This document shows, piece after piece, positions 9,459-21,672 of a stretch of DNA of 64,000 bases. Positions within the stretch are counted from its first letter, which is position 1. Each line of letters opens with the position of its first letter. Source of the stretch: Notolepis coatsorum (lineage: Eukaryota; Chordata; Actinopteri; Aulopiformes; Paralepididae); contig OZ020593.1 of NCBI GenBank assembly GCA_963971535.1, forward strand, positions 15,040,904 to 15,104,903. The letters run 5' to 3'. The translations under genes were made by a program, and so were the position numbers. The notes under the pieces are model-generated. The model made no database searches and had not been told where the DNA came from. It worked only from the letters and a program-made list of their open reading frames with translations.

Positions 9459-12400
9459 AAAGAGGGAATTTAGAAAACGCGGAGGCCGACGATAATTGAT
9501 TTAGAAGAGATCCCGGGGGGCAGTTAAGAGACAGCGAGGCAGAAATGTTTTGTGTTCAAGCGTCATCATGCCTTCTTTTTTTTTTTCATTTGAGAACCGG
9601 CGAAGCTGTTACAGTGTTTATTAGAGCGGTAGAGAGGTGTGCTTGTGTGTGTGTGTGTGTGTGCGTGCGTGTTCGAGTGGGTGAGCGTGTGCGTGTGTGC
9701 ACACTTATCGAGAATACTTATGTCAATATCGTAAAATGTCTAAAAAGGACTGAATGTAGACAATAAATCGCTGATCATCGGTTGTCTTTTTGAAGTTCTC
9801 TTTTGAGTGTCAAAAACCTACGTGTAGTGAATGTTTTTGAGTTTTTCTTTTTTTTCCTTTCTGTTTTGACGGCAGAATGCATTGTGCAATCATCACGTCA
9901 GGGACGATAGGGAGGAGCCTCGCAAAAGGCCGTACTGTACTGTACTGTACTGTACTGTATAGCCAGGTGCCATTAATGATGTTGCATTGCACTCTTGGTC
10001 GTGTAGGCCGGCGTAGAGCGTCTGGGGTTGAAAAACGGACAGACTTCCAACTGCAGTAGACTTAAAAAAACCACGTTGATGATTCCCCCGCCCCCTCCCC
10101 TCGCAAAACGGCTGTCCAATGAGAATCCTTGTAGTCATGGCACATGGTCCAGTCGACCAATCAGTAGTCATCGGTGTCCCATAATGTACTAGCACTCTTT
10201 AACTAAAGCAGAAGTGAATAGTCACTTTTTTTTTTGTCAAGGGTCATTTTATTTTAATTTTTTTTATGTAGAGGTGGAGTGTGATTTTTGTTTTTGTTTT
10301 GGGTAGTGGTACACATACTAAAGGAATGCACTATGTCCTGTGCTTCACAACCTAGAACTTTTAAAGGAAATATATCATGGAATCATCGTATTGGTTCTGG
10401 AGTCGTACTTAGCTGACGGGGGCCTTAGATTAATAAAAACCATAAAACTTGCTGTTCTTAGCAAGGATCGCAGGTGTTAACTCACATTCCTCTCGCATGC
10501 ATCTCTACATTTCTAAACCTTTTGATTTTTTTTATGCAATATGTTTGTAAATATGACAATACTGTAAAAAAAGAAGAAAAAAAAACGATAATAATAATTG
10601 GGATACATGGGGCTGAGTGTTGTTTGTTTTATATGTATATATTTTGCAACGTCATGTTTGTATACTTGATGATGATACTTGGGAGTCCCGTTCTGCTTGA
10701 TAACCCTGGTCTAGAATAAGCTAAAACGTCACGTCTATCTTTACCTGTTTTCGAAAGACGTCCTCTCTCTCTCTGTGACTTTTAACACATTATGACGAAT
10801 TTCAGAATTTTACTTGAAGAGAGAGAAAAACGGCGCGAGGGGGACAACTGTGCTATTTCTTATAAATGTAGCGTGATATAATAAAAAAAATAAAAAACTG
10901 AGGGTGGTCAGTGTTTCCCCCCGAGAATGTGTTCACTGTCAATTATGCCATGATTATATATTACTCGCTTACTATGTTTTGGGAGGAAATGACGCGTGAG
11001 ATATTCAGACTTTGCGGAGCTTCGCCGTGTTTCGCCGGAAGTCGCGTTTTAGAGCGAGCTTCGCCGCGGAAGTGGTCTTTATTGTTAAAGGGAGCTTATC
11101 TTCGGCCGCCGTCGTCCTCTGTTCTGTTTCGTCGCGAACCGGAGGGATATATGCGAGATGACGTGCGGTTTGGTTATCCAAAAAGGGTTTAGTTTCCACG
11201 TACATACGGCTAGCGTTAAATACCGGTGGTGGGACGTACCGGGTTGCGGGGGGGGGGGATACCGGTTGACGTCAAAAAAAACGTCCGGGTCCTGAAGTCG
11301 TGCCGCCGGTCATGTGGCTAATAATATTTGTATAAAAAAAAATCCAAATAATCTCAATAAAATTAAGATAAGGATCATAATCAACTCATCTTTTTTCTGT
11401 GAGAAATCCAGCACTTGGGCTTAAAAGCTGAACATTAGGGTAACGATTTTCTAGGAGAAACCATGAAGGATGACATGGTGTAGTTCACGTCCACGTCGCA
11501 CTAGACCATACAAATTGATGTTGAAGTGAGATTATTTGATACTATACTATATGTAGATGTCAGAATCACTTCCCTCTACACACACACACACAGTACTCTT
11601 AAAAGCTTGCACATATATGTCTCTAATACTGTAGATGCCTTTTAAAATCGCAAACCCTAAATGTCGACCAGAACGTAGGCCTAGATTTCTTTAAATATGT
11701 TATGCAGTATTTGCGCTGTATCATGTCGGCTGTATCAAAACGATAACCCCATCTTGCCGTATAGCGAAAGAGGACGAAACTGAATATACTTTATCTAAAC
11801 CGGTCACAACAATGTAATGTATATAAATGGCATACTGTACCCCACGAATGCAAACTCAAACACACAAGAAATGAGATTGATTGTAGACATTTTTTAATGT
11901 TGTCAAAGGATCTGCCATTTTTACTATTCTCAGTTTATTGTGAATGTAACGCTGATGTTTCGGGAGAGAGAGAGAGAGAGAGAGGAGAAATGCACCTTAA
12001 TGTTGGACAACATTCCCATTCAGTTGGAGGTAAAAAGAGAGGATTGTTGACGGCTGATGGGTCCGATTACGTCCTCCTGCAACACTGAATGCAGATTGAA
12101 ATTAATTAAAAAAAGATTAAAAAAAATAAACGTATTTGAATGATTAAGAATCTATTTTTTTTCCGCCCCTGAAGATTGACATTTAAATCAAAAAAAAAAG
12201 AAAAAAAAAAAGAAAGCACATTCGACATTTGTTTACAAATGCTTCATGGATGTATATTTTGTATATGGTGTTGATTTGCCAAATCTGTGTGCTATGTCAC
12301 AAACGTAATGTGTGTTGGTAGTAATGTGACTTCCGTCCTCCTCAGCCAGCCATTTGTGGTGTTTTTAATAAGAACATCTGTCTGTGTGGTAAATCAATAT

Positions 12401-12740
12401 GTCTGCTCAGCATCCATCACTCTTCACCCCACCTGTCTCCTCTGTGTCTCCTCTGTGTCTCCTCTGTGTCTCCTCTGTGTCTCCTCTGTGTTCTTCTGTG
12501 TCTCCTCTGTGTTCTCTGTTCTTTTTTTCTTTTTTTTCTCTCCTCCGTGTGAAACTAGTATTAGATGAACTTGCTTACTATGGTTTGTCTTTTAGGATCT
12601 GTGCAATAAAACAATGTGTTTGAGTTTTGTATTTTGCCCAAGGAAAATCTCTATGGATGTCATAGATGTTGTATATTAAAACAGATATTTATACTTCTAA
12701 TGTTGCATAATACTGAAAATAAAATGGCATGATAAAATCG
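9459..12740 (+). other. mast4: Probable mast4 3' untranslated region
   Basis: An AT-rich stretch without coding potential follows the mast4 stop. AATAAA signals occur at 9762, 10432, 10880, 11356, 12605 and 12718. The last two are followed by GT- or T-rich sequence, so cleavage near 12630 or 12740 is likely. It contains a (TG)n tract (about 9643-9665) and a (GTACT)n tract (about 9932-9958). It contains fewer recognisable mobile elements than the DNA beyond it, in keeping with a transcribed UTR. The end is inferred, not shown by transcript data. Confidence 0.6.
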
Positions 12741-12844
12741 ACGTTTGATTCTTTATTTCTTTCTTTCTAGACGTGTTGTGAGCAAAAAGAAAGAGTACGG
12801 TACTCTATTGTCCAAATCGGCATTTCATTTTTTATCGTATACTA

Positions 12845-13062
12845 TTCTTGAGTATACGCAAAAAGGCATGAGAGGCCGGCCATTAACCGAAAAGTCACTG
12901 GTTAACTGACAGGAGGGCGTATTCCAGCTGTGAGCTGGTGGTATTACATCTACGGTGCCCACCATCCTGCCTAAGTGCCCTTGAGCAAGGCACTGCAGGC
13001 GACCTTTGCTCTCTGACCTCTCTGATGAAATACATATGTGTGGAGAACTGTGTGTATGTACT
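12845..13062. repeat. Possible SINE-like fragment
   Basis: It contains CCTTGAGCAAGGCACTGCAG, a motif common in teleost SINE or LINE tails, just before the minisatellite. A related CTTGCTCAAGGGCACTTCAG piece is at about 56770. No target duplication or complete head was found. Confidence 0.3.
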
Positions 13063-13814
13063 GTAACTAGGAGGGATATGAGGACTAACTAGGAATATAG
13101 GAATATGAGGACTGTGTATGTAACTAGGAGGGATATGAGGACTATGTGTAACTAGGGGGGATATGAGGACTGTGTGTAACTAGGAGGGATATGAGGACTG
13201 TGTGTAACTAGGGGGGATATGAGGACTGTGTGTAACTAGGAGGGATATGAGGACTGTGTGTAACTAGGAGGGATATGAGGACTGTAACTAGGAGGGATAT
13301 GAGGACTGTGTGTAACTAGGAGGGATATGAGGACTGTGTGTAACTAGGAGGGATATGAGGACTGTGTGTAACTAGGAGGGATATGAGGACTGTGTGTAAC
13401 TAGGGGGGATATGAGGACTGTGTGTAACTAGGAGGGATATGAGGACTGTGTGTAACTAGGAGGGATATGAGGACTGTGTGTAACTAGGAGGGATATGAGG
13501 ACTGTGTGTAACTAGGGGGGATATGAGGACTGTGTGTAACTAGGGGGGATATGAGGACTGTGTGTAACTAGGGGGGATATGAGGACTGTGTGTAACTAGG
13601 AGGGATATGAGGACTGTGTGTAACTAGGGGGGATATGAGGACTGTGTGTAACTAGGGGGGATATGAGGACTGTGTGTAACTAGGAGGGATATGAGGACTG
13701 TATGTGTAACTAGGAGGGATATGAGGACTGTGTGTAACTAGGAGGGATATGAGGACTGTGTGTAACTAGGAGGGATATGAGGACTGTGTGTGTAACTAGG
13801 AGGGATATGAGAAC
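13063..13814 (+). repeat. 28-bp minisatellite
   Basis: About 26 copies of a unit reading AACTAGGAGGGATATGAGGA plus CTGTGTGT. The main variant changes AGGAGGG to AGGGGGG, and variant types are interspersed. There are no unique spacers. Confidence 0.95.
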
Positions 13815-14765
13815 TGTACAGATCCAGCTCTTAAAAATCGAACATAACAAAAATAATTGCATAATCCACCGTTGATGGCTTCAGCGCTGTTCCCCTCTCC
13901 TCGAGCGAAAATGCAGCTTTCCCAGACACATTGGGAACTTTTCAAAAGCTCTCCCTTTGCTATTTTATCTGTTAGCTTATCCATCTAGACTCAGACACGA
14001 GGCTCCCACTCTCTGATCTGATGACAGCACTACGTTACGGTGCTAAAAAGAAAGTGAAAGCAGCCATTTGTTTTGGCAAATTCTTCTGCTCTGTGCGACA
14101 ATAAATAAATGAATGATGATGATGTGTTATTTAAAACCAAAACTAAGGCATCAGTATGAGTTTAAGACCTGAACATGGTCATGTTTGTTGAATAATAATT
14201 AAAAAAAATTATATTAAAAAATATATTGTTTTCCCGATCTTCTGAAAATCATGTGATCGGCCGGGACATCCCTAGTTGCTATGGTGACGAAATAGGGGCC
14301 TAGCAGCCAAGGTCAGCCTTCGCTTAGTAGCGCATCTCAGGGAGGAACAAGCCAACATTCCTTTAAGAGATAGCAGGAGACAGTCTTCACGTTCAGTAGA
14401 CAAAAGTGAGAGCCGTTGCCTAAAGGTAATGAAAGCGAGATAACAAATCTATCAGTTAGACAGTGGTAGATCGCTCTAGTGGGACAGAATAGTTTGGAAA
14501 GTGAGCGAGCGAGACGGACCGACATCGAGCAGAGAGCTCCAGCCTCTTCTGAGACGACGACGACTCCAGTACATTTTTGCCCGGATGCATTAATAACGGG
14601 GAACGAGATCAGTGTTTCAGTCAGTCAGTCCGGGGGAGGACAGAATTCCACCGAACGAGGGCCTCAACAATAAATAAATAAAACACAACACAGACTTCAC
14701 AGAAGGGCAGATGAAGGCTGATACCAATCAACAAAAGGCTGATGAACACGACAATCTAACAAGGG
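13815..14765. other. Non-coding segment between two blocks of one minisatellite
   Basis: AT-rich DNA without a convincing gene. It includes GGCCGGGACATCCCTAG near 14260-14276, which resembles a hAT-type end (CATCCCTA), suggesting that part of it is an inserted element that split the array. No matching left end or target duplication was identified. Confidence 0.4.
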
Positions 14766-15245
14766 ATTAGATATGTGTAACTAGGAGGGTTATGAGGACT
14801 TTGTATGTGTAACTAGGAGGGATATGAGGACTGTGTGTATGTGTAACTAGGAGGGATATGAGGACTTTGTATGTATAACTAGAAGAGATATGAGGACTGT
14901 GTGTATGTGTAACTAGGAGGGATATGAGGACTTTGTATGTGTAACTAGGAGGGATATGAGGACTTTGTATGTGTAACTAGGAGGGATATGAGGACTTTGT
15001 ATGTGTAACTAGGAGGGATATGAGGACTTTGTATGTGTAACTAGGAGGGATATGAGGACTTTGTATGTGTAACTAGGAGGGATATGAGGACTTTGTATGT
15101 GTAACTAGGAGGGATATGAGGACTTTGTATGTGTAACTAGGAGGGATATGAGGACTTTGTATGTGTAACTAGAAGGGATATGAGGACTTTGTGCAACTAG
15201 GAGGGATATGACAATTGTGTGTGTGTAATTAGGAGGGATATGCAA
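14766..15245 (+). repeat. 32-bp minisatellite, variant of the 28-bp array
   Basis: About 14 copies of GTAACTAGGAGGGATATGAG plus GACTTTGTATGT. It differs from the first block by CTTTGTATGT in place of CTGTGTGT. It is the same locus, separated by 951 bases. Confidence 0.95.
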
Positions 15246-15399
15246 AAAGACTCATTTGAATAGCCTTTTTGGAGTTGTAAATCAGAATATTTCTATATAT
15301 ATAATGTTATAATAATTTATAATATATTTTACTTAACTAGATATTTCAATTTAAAGTTCCTATTTCCTTCTCACCAAATCATGTCAGTTGGTGGAGTCC

Positions 15400-16200
15400 T
15401 TCGGCACATGCTGTTCATATGCTTATATTCAGAGTTAATTCTATTGTTTTTTACACTGCTTATTTTACATTTTCTACTACACTATAATTGTATTGCCTGT
15501 ATTTATGTCTTCTACTATTACCCTGCCCATACCTAATAATAATAATAATTCATTACATTTAGGGATGTTCGATATTGGCTTTTTTACCGATACCGATATA
15601 CTGATAATATTGTCCAACTCTTAATTTCCGATACCGATATCAACCGATACCGATATATGCAGGGCTCCCCCCCCCCCAAATTGTGGAATTAACACAACAT
15701 TATGCATACTTTTGACAATAAATAAAATCAGAATTTGTTCTTACTTGCTTACCTGGGTAAATAAAGGTTAAATAAATGTTTAAAAAAATTATAATAAAAT
15801 AAATTGAAAATTGATACCGATCATTTCCGATATCACATTTTAATGCCAATATCGGTAGGCCGATAATATCGGACATCCCTAATTACATTTATATAGCGCT
15901 TTTCTCAGACTCAGACTCAGACAGCTGGAAATGGCCTCCTCCACCACCACCACCACTGGTAGCACCCAACCTTGGGCTACGCAAGTATGCAGGCTCAATG
16001 GCTGCCATACACTGGCACACATCACACTACACACAATGGCTGAACGGCTCAGGAAACGGATTGATATAATCCAATTAAGGGGAAGGGATGATTAGGTGGC
16101 CTTGATGTCAGAGACCTGATTGGGAATTTGGCCATACCTGTACCTCCCCTCCCCCATGCCGCTATGATGCCTGTATTTCCCCAAGGTAAATACCAGGTCC
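15400..16200 (+). mobile_element. Old LINE 3'-end fragment, interrupted
   Basis: The pieces CTGTATTTATGTCTTCTAC and CCTGTACCTCCCCTCCCCCA...GCTATGATGCCTGTATTTCC also occur in the same order at 55.3-56.1 kb and in reverse at about 63.65 kb. That is the 3' end of a non-LTR element with a CCCCAAGGGGATCAATAAA-type terminus. It is interrupted by the 322-bp MITE and other insertions and has no coding capacity. Confidence 0.5.
15552..15889 (+). mobile_element. 322-bp hAT-type MITE with perfect 8-bp duplication
   Basis: The element is 15560-15881. Its ends are TAGGGATG and CATCCCTA, flanked by ATTACATT at 15552-15559 and 15882-15889. The interior carries CCGATACCGATAT repeats and a poly-C stretch and is shared in part with the element at 1-411. 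The 8-bp duplication and end sequence are typical of hAT. Confidence 0.9.
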
Positions 16201-16398
16201 GGCTAGTTAGCCGCAATGCTAATGCTAATCAATGGGACCACACGCCAATCTGTATGTGAAACCTACAGCGTCTATTTCAGGGATTGTAGACTGGTGCGTG
16301 TCAAGCGTCGTCTTTGCATTCATTTTGTGGCTAATTGGACGTATGAAGAACAGCATGGATTGTGCTAAGACTCTTACCTTGTTGTCATGGGAGCATGT

Positions 16399-16554
16399 CT
16401 ATGTTCCCCGATTGATTGATTCCAAACTCTTGATTCCAAACTCTAACCTTAACCAACTTCGAAAGAGGGCCTAAGCTTAACCAGTTTGAAACAAGGCGGA
16501 CATTAATAATTAATAAAATAATAAAAAATTTAATCAATCAATCGGGGAACATAG
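16399..16554. repeat. 23-bp perfect inverted repeat (MITE-like hairpin)
   Basis: CTATGTTCCCCGATTGATTG plus ATT at 16399-16421 is repeated in reverse complement at 16532-16554, with an AT-rich 110-base spacer. A related GGGAACATAGG follows. Probably a short inverted-repeat element. Confidence 0.65.
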
Positions 16555-16588
16555 GACCCAGGGAACATAGGGATGACCCCGTCTACAC

Positions 16589-17109
16589 CAGTGTTGTAGT
16601 CGAGTCACTAAATCTCGAGTCCGAGTCAAGTCTAGAGTCCCCTGCAGTGTTCGAGTCCAAGTCCGAGTCACCAAAGAAGAACCCGAGTCTGAGTCAAGTC
16701 CCCATTACCACGAGTCCGAGACATCAAGGTTGAGTCACCTCCACTCTGGCAGTCAAAGAGCTGGCGTACAAATAACAAAAGGTCTACATTAAACATAAAT
16801 GACACAGTGGTCACCATTTCAAAAGGGAGATCATTTACTTTGTGACACAATAGCCAAACAAATGCACTAGCCATCAATACCTTATGCCAAATGATTAGGG
16901 CTTATTACAAATAAATATGTATAATAATAACTGTATTTATCAATTAACACATCAGAGTCCTCGTCTGCACCTCCAGAGTCCGAATGCAGTCAATACTCGG
17001 GAGTCCAAGTCCGAGTCATCAGTGCTCAAATCCAAGTCGAGTCACGAGTCCTGAAAATCAGTCCAGGACTCGAGTCAGGGTCCTGGACTCGTGTACTGTC
17101 TACAACACC
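16589..17109. mobile_element. GAGTC-rich inverted-repeat element
   Basis: The ends are CAGTGTTGTAG and CTACAACACCG. Much of the interior is built of GAGTCCGAGTC-like repeats around an AT-rich core. A second copy in the opposite orientation is at 52876-53894. It is non-coding and of uncertain superfamily. Confidence 0.7.
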
Positions 17110-17339
17110 GGTTGGCAATATCATTGGTAAGTTGGACATGCGGCTAGGGGTCCAAAACTCAGAACATGGACCGCTGCCAGCAGCTGGAGAACTAACGGCT
17201 GCAGAACACGAGAACCGTTAGGAACGTCTGACCACTAAGTGTGTCGTCTGACTCCTAACCACCAAAACCTGCACGGACCACAACATATGACGTATCAAGA
17301 ATCGAGAGGTTTATTTGTCACATACATACCAGGGCATAC

Positions 17340-18548
17340 AGTGAAATCAGGGGCGTAACTTGCGGGGGGGTCCCCGGAAAATGTCCCCCGCATGATTTCA
17401 GAATGCAGTATTTGTCCCCCCATGTTTTCCAAACCGCTGCAACTGCGCAGCCTGGCGGCCAGCACTGTGACTCGCTACTACACAGTTCATTGCCAGTTCC
17501 TCAAAGTCATACATAGGGAGCGCTGTCTCGATAATGCAGTGTTATTAAAGCAGCGTGTAGCTGACGCATGAACCAGTTGGAACTGGAAATCCGTTGGTAA
17601 AGAAATAGCGGCCTGGAATCATTTTTGGGACGCTCTCGTCTCAATTCGCAGTAAAGGAATATATCTGCGGTTTCCCTGGCGGATGGCGAACAAGCCAGCC
17701 GATTCTACTATGAGTCATGACATTTGACATAGTCTATGACATCATACTTAACTTAAACTTGAACATGGAGGCAGTTACAAGAACTATCATAATCCGAGCC
17801 CCTGGAGGGTGGTCGAAATCGAATACCTTTTGCGATGTATGCAGGGAACGAATTGAGCTGCCTGTCGCCCATTCTAACGCAGGAGTCCTGGACCCCCGAC
17901 AGGTAAGGTAAGCGATTTTAGATGTATCACTTTAAGTGTGCGGCTGTTGTCCGAATACTAGTGAATATTGAAAAATAAAGGCATGACATTTAGAGACGTC
18001 CCCGTCGTAGCATTCTGGTGCGGGATATGGGTCTCTGTGCGGGGGCGCAACAGCAACAGGTGGGGTAGGCTGGGCAGAGATGTATGCATCAAAACGATTA
18101 CATTGTTTGTCTCGCATACATTCGATTTATAATGCGAGCACCTGCATTACAATCAAATGACTGATCTGTTATGTGTTATGGACCAGAGTCTCGAGAGGCA
18201 CTTTATAATAGAAAAAAGACAGTGCAAACATGTATATGTCGCTTACAGTTTATTATGCCTATGCAGCTCGTTTATTTTGACAGAGTTAAAAAAATATCAC
18301 TAGTATCATTATATTAAATTAGCGGACGTGCAGCTGGACAAGCCCTGGCTCCACGATGACCACTTCTTACAAGAGGCGCCACCGCCTGGGAAAATGCGTA
18401 TTGCACACCTGGTATTAGAAAAAAAAAATGGGAAGGGGGGGCGCCCCCCCCTGCCCCCCCCCCCCCCCCCCCCCTGCGACGTCACTGACCACGCCCCCTA
18501 ATATGTCCCCCCCACCGCTGGGACCAAAGTTCCGCCACTGAGTGAAAT
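17340..18548 (+). mobile_element. 1.19-kb hAT element with 8-bp duplication
   Basis: The element is 17348-18540, with ends CAGGGGCGTAACTT and AAGTTCCGCCACTG (its reverse complement starts CAGTGGCGGAACTT). AGTGAAAT at 17340-17347 and 18541-18548 is a perfect 8-bp duplication. Inside, 17765-17908 encodes MEAVTRTIIIRAPGGWSKSN, then TFCDVCRERIELPV, followed by CAG/GTAAGG. This looks like a first exon with a CxxC zinc-finger start, perhaps BED-like. No transposase core is present, so it is an internally deleted copy. Confidence 0.85.
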
Positions 18549-19132
18549 GCGGGTGGTCATGCCCGCATTGATTGTGCAATAATACAATAATAAAATAGAC
18601 AGAAAAAACAAAAACAGGTAAGACACAAGATGTGCATGATAAAAAATAGACATGCTAAGTTCCTGAGAAACTGGTTCACTATATACAATATACAATTTTA
18701 ACTGTCATTATTATACTTAATGTATCTAAACTATACTATGCAATACCTCATTCCTTTAAAGTGACTTTTCCATTATTTAAAGTGACATTTTGTTTTTTTA
18801 AATAATATATCATGCCAGTTTAGGGTACCTTATGTATACTGTTTACTTTTACTCTTACTCAAGGCGACGTCCACAATTGCCACATCGTTCCTCGCGAAAT
18901 TTTGCAGGATCTTTTTCAGCGAAGGAAAAGCCTTCGTATTGACCACCACCAGCTTGTTGCCACTAAGGTCTGCGTAGATGAGTTTGCCGAGATGGACAAA
19001 CGTGCCGTCAGCGATCGCTGTAATACCGCAGTCGGACAAAACTAGGCTCTGTAGAAGAGGGACATGCGCGAACATCTCTGCGTCGGGATGGGAATCACCC
19101 CGTCCTTGAAGTGGCTTCCGGTCAAGCTCATG

Positions 19133-19457
19133 TACTTGTGGAATAATATATTGATTCCCCAACTCTCATGTAAAGACACCCCCCCTCCCCTCCCCTTTGT
19201 CCCCTATCCTGTGTCCCCCCCCCACCCATTTGACCTATCAAATGGGACCCCCCCCCCCCCCCCCTTTAACTATATAGGGCTTCTCCCAACAGCATTCGGG
19301 GTCTCTACTGGGTCAATTTCAGCTGATCACCTGGGCGAGAACCTCTGCCATTCTCTCTAAATACTAAATGTATCTGTCTGGTTAATAAACCTTGTTATTA
19401 ACTGAACCTCGGTTGACTGAGAACGTTCTTCAGGATATCCACAATATCCCACATACT
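19133..19457 (+). mobile_element. Solo BEL/Pao-type LTR inside cd180
   Basis: The LTR is 19137-19453, starting TGTGGAATAA and ending ATATCCCACA, flanked by TACT at 19133-19136 and 19454-19457. It is a diverged relative of the 356-bp LTRs at 29442 and 36576, sharing TCAGCTGATCACCTGGGCGA and AACCTTGTTATTA. No internal sequence remains, so it is a solo LTR. Without it the cd180 frame runs directly LEY-MSLTGSHF. Confidence 0.85.
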
Positions 19458-20119
19458 CCAGATTCTTCAGACCCGTGAGGAAGTTGCGTGAGTAGGCGGC
19501 GAGGTCACGAAACCGCCACGGGATCATCGTCAGCCACCGCAGGTCGTGCAAGTTCTCGAAAGGTCCTCCCCTCTGTGCATTCGCTATCGTCACGCGTGAC
19601 GTTCGCGTCCTGCAATCGAGACACTTGAGGCTTGGCACACCTTTTGAACGGCAGCGCACTCCACCTCATGTGGCTGTGGCTGCATGAGGTTCAGACTTTG
19701 CAGATGACTCAGGCCCGTCAGCTGGAGCTCACAGCACTGCGGCCCTTTCGCTAACTTACTCCAGCTGCTCCAGCTTGGAGAGAGAGAGCGTTCAGGCAGC
19801 TGTCGTTGAACTGCAACGCGACACGGAAGTTACTCTAGTTCACGGACAGGACGCGTGGTCAGAGAGGGCAGGGCGTTGACGTTTGCGTGGCACAGCTTTT
19901 CAAATCTGTTCTCGTTCATGGACGAGTTTGGACAGAGAGGTCATCCGGCCGACGGGGACGGTGTCCGGAAGAGAGGCCAAGTGAGATCTAGTGGTGAGGT
20001 CAAGCGTCTTCAGGCCAGACGGGCGGTGGAACGGAATGTCCCCAACGTCACCGAAGGGGTGCAACTGGATTCTCAGTTCCTTGACAGTAATGTCACAGAA
20101 GGCTTGTAGAGACTGGGCC

Positions 20120-20625
20120 TTAACACTTTACCCGCCAATCACGTCGTACGACGGGTTTCAAGTTCATGCGAATTCTGCCAATAACGGCGTACGACGTGTT
20201 TCAAGTTCATATTTCATATTTTCGTCATGGTATTCATATTTCACTCGTTTATCGTCGCGGGACTCAATACACACACCGTGGATATGGATCCGTTGCCATA
20301 ACTCAATAATCCACATGATTTGGGCGTATGTTAGTATTATACAAACCGGAACTGGATCGCATCGATCCACATCACATAACTGGGATCTGTTTGCTCCACT
20401 CTCATCGCCCAACGGTACGAGGAGACTGACGTGAGTTTCAGCGTTTTTCTTTATCATTTTCGATACAAACTGCTCTGATCTATATATCACCCATACTACA
20501 TAAATCATTTAACGTCGGTCACGGAATTATAAACACCCTGCAAAGAAGGTGAACATCTCCATAGACTTACAGTACTGGCAGAGAATGGTTTAGGATGATC
20601 AAAGTGGTGGCAGAGAATGTGTTAA
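20120..20625. mobile_element. piggyBac-like MITE inside cd180
   Basis: The element is 20124-20621, flanked by TTAA at 20120-20123 and 20622-20625. The ends match as imperfect inverted repeats: TTAACACTTTACCCGCCA on the left and, in reverse complement, TTAACACATTCTCTGCCA on the right. With one TTAA removed, the cd180 codons on the minus strand read ACC ATT AAG GCC CAG (TIKAQ), joining two CD180-like halves. TTAA targeting is characteristic of piggyBac. The interior is non-coding. Confidence 0.88.
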
Positions 20626-21075
20626 TGGTGGAGGGTTTGCTCTCCTCAAATAGTCCCATCAAGAGGATATTGGTCTGTACCCCCGACAGTCCCGCTATAA
20701 GACCACGGAGACGTCGACTTTCGTCGAAGCAGCCAGTGAAGTCCAGACTGTGGAAGCGGCACGACTCGAACGCCTTCGGTTCGACGTCGACGAGGCCGTT
20801 GCCTCTGAAGCTGACGCTAAGCCCGCTGACGTTCTTCAGCACTAGTGCCACCTCCTCTGCCGATATCAGCCGGAGATCATTGAACTGTAGGTTGAGAGGG
20901 TGGTCATTGTTTTCCAGTTGAACCGCGTCAGACCGCGCAAGGTGTAAATGTCGTTGTCCCCGAGCTTCAGGGTCTCCAGAGACATTCGGGTTCAGGTGAG
21001 GGATGAATTTGAAGTCGTCCATTGACGTCTGAGCCATGCGGAGGTGCTTGAGGGCCAGGGGCCCGGTGAAAAATG

Positions 21076-21420
21076 CTCCACAGCAATAATGTAGACATCA
21101 AATAGACAAAGGCATAAAATGAATGAATTGTCATAAATATAGGCAGGCATAAAATGAGGAGGGAATTGACAGCATAAAAGCAGTGCATAAAGTGACTCCC
21201 ATTTACAGTGCAATAATCATACAAATAGATGTAGAATTAGCTTAAAATAGACAGAATAAAATAGTGCAGTGCAATAAAAATAGCTCATTTGCAGTACAAT
21301 AATCATAGTGTGGATGTAATGAGTCTTCAGTGGCAGGGTGTATTAAAAGGCTAAGTTGGAGGAGGTACGTTTGCTTACTTTGAAGATATTTAGTGATCTA
21401 GCCTCCTTAACCCTGCGACA
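21076..21420. other. Intron-like or inserted AT-rich DNA upstream of cd180 exon 3
   Basis: AT-rich sequence with repeated ACAGTGCAATAATCATA-type motifs resembling LINE 3' ends. It begins exactly where the cd180 exon loses homology, so an insertion or deletion here probably removed the exon's 5' 100 bases. No gene is seen. Confidence 0.4.
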
Positions 21421-21560
21421 ATACACAGACAGAAGGTTAACCCTTTCACTGCCACACAACAGCAGGTTAACCCTTTCACTGCCACACTACAGAAGGTTAA
21501 CCCTTTACTATCACACTACCGATGGTAACCTTCGGTAGTGCGGCAGTGAAAGGGCTAATG
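21421..21560. repeat. 30-bp satellite array with inversion (cd180 intron)
   Basis: Three forward units (GGTTAACCCTTTCACTGCCA with ACACTACAGAA) are followed by an inverted unit (TAACCTTCGGTAGTGCGGCA), switching near 21527. It belongs to the same family as 413-632. Confidence 0.8.
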
Positions 21561-21672
21561 AGAAATAGATGTTTTGTTTTTTAGAACACAAATCGGGCAT
21601 TGACCATATTTACTATCTCTAATGATAGACTCCTCCTAGACTCTTGTTTTTTGTGCATTTTCTTCTACTTAC

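Larger units (their letters stand above)
18850..21075 (-). pseudogene. cd180: cd180 (RP105) large coding exon, broken
   Basis: On the minus strand, fragments match CD180 in order: GPLALKHLRMAQTSMDDFKF; SLETLKLGDND; FNDLRLISAEEVALVLKNVS; FRGNGLVDVEPKAFESCRFH; LRGLIAGLSG; LMGLFEESKPSTI; then after an insert LQAFCDITVKELRI, LKTLDLTTRSHLASLP, ENRFEKLCHANVNALPSL; a decayed stretch; FLTGLKNLEY; MSLTGSHFKDG; and LLQSLVLSDCGITAIADGTF. CD180 is a TLR4-like LRR receptor that works with MD-1 on B cells. Here the frame shifts several times (for example around 20940-20997, 19.5-19.8 kb and 19.1 kb). About 33 residues are missing at the exon start, and the last LRRs, cysteine cap and transmembrane segment are absent. 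A piggyBac-like MITE (20124-20621) and a solo LTR (19137-19453) lie within it. Confidence 0.85.

Noticed and set aside
13063-15245. CRISPR-like array
   Set aside because: Units are adjacent tandem copies without unique spacers, in a vertebrate genome. Minisatellite.
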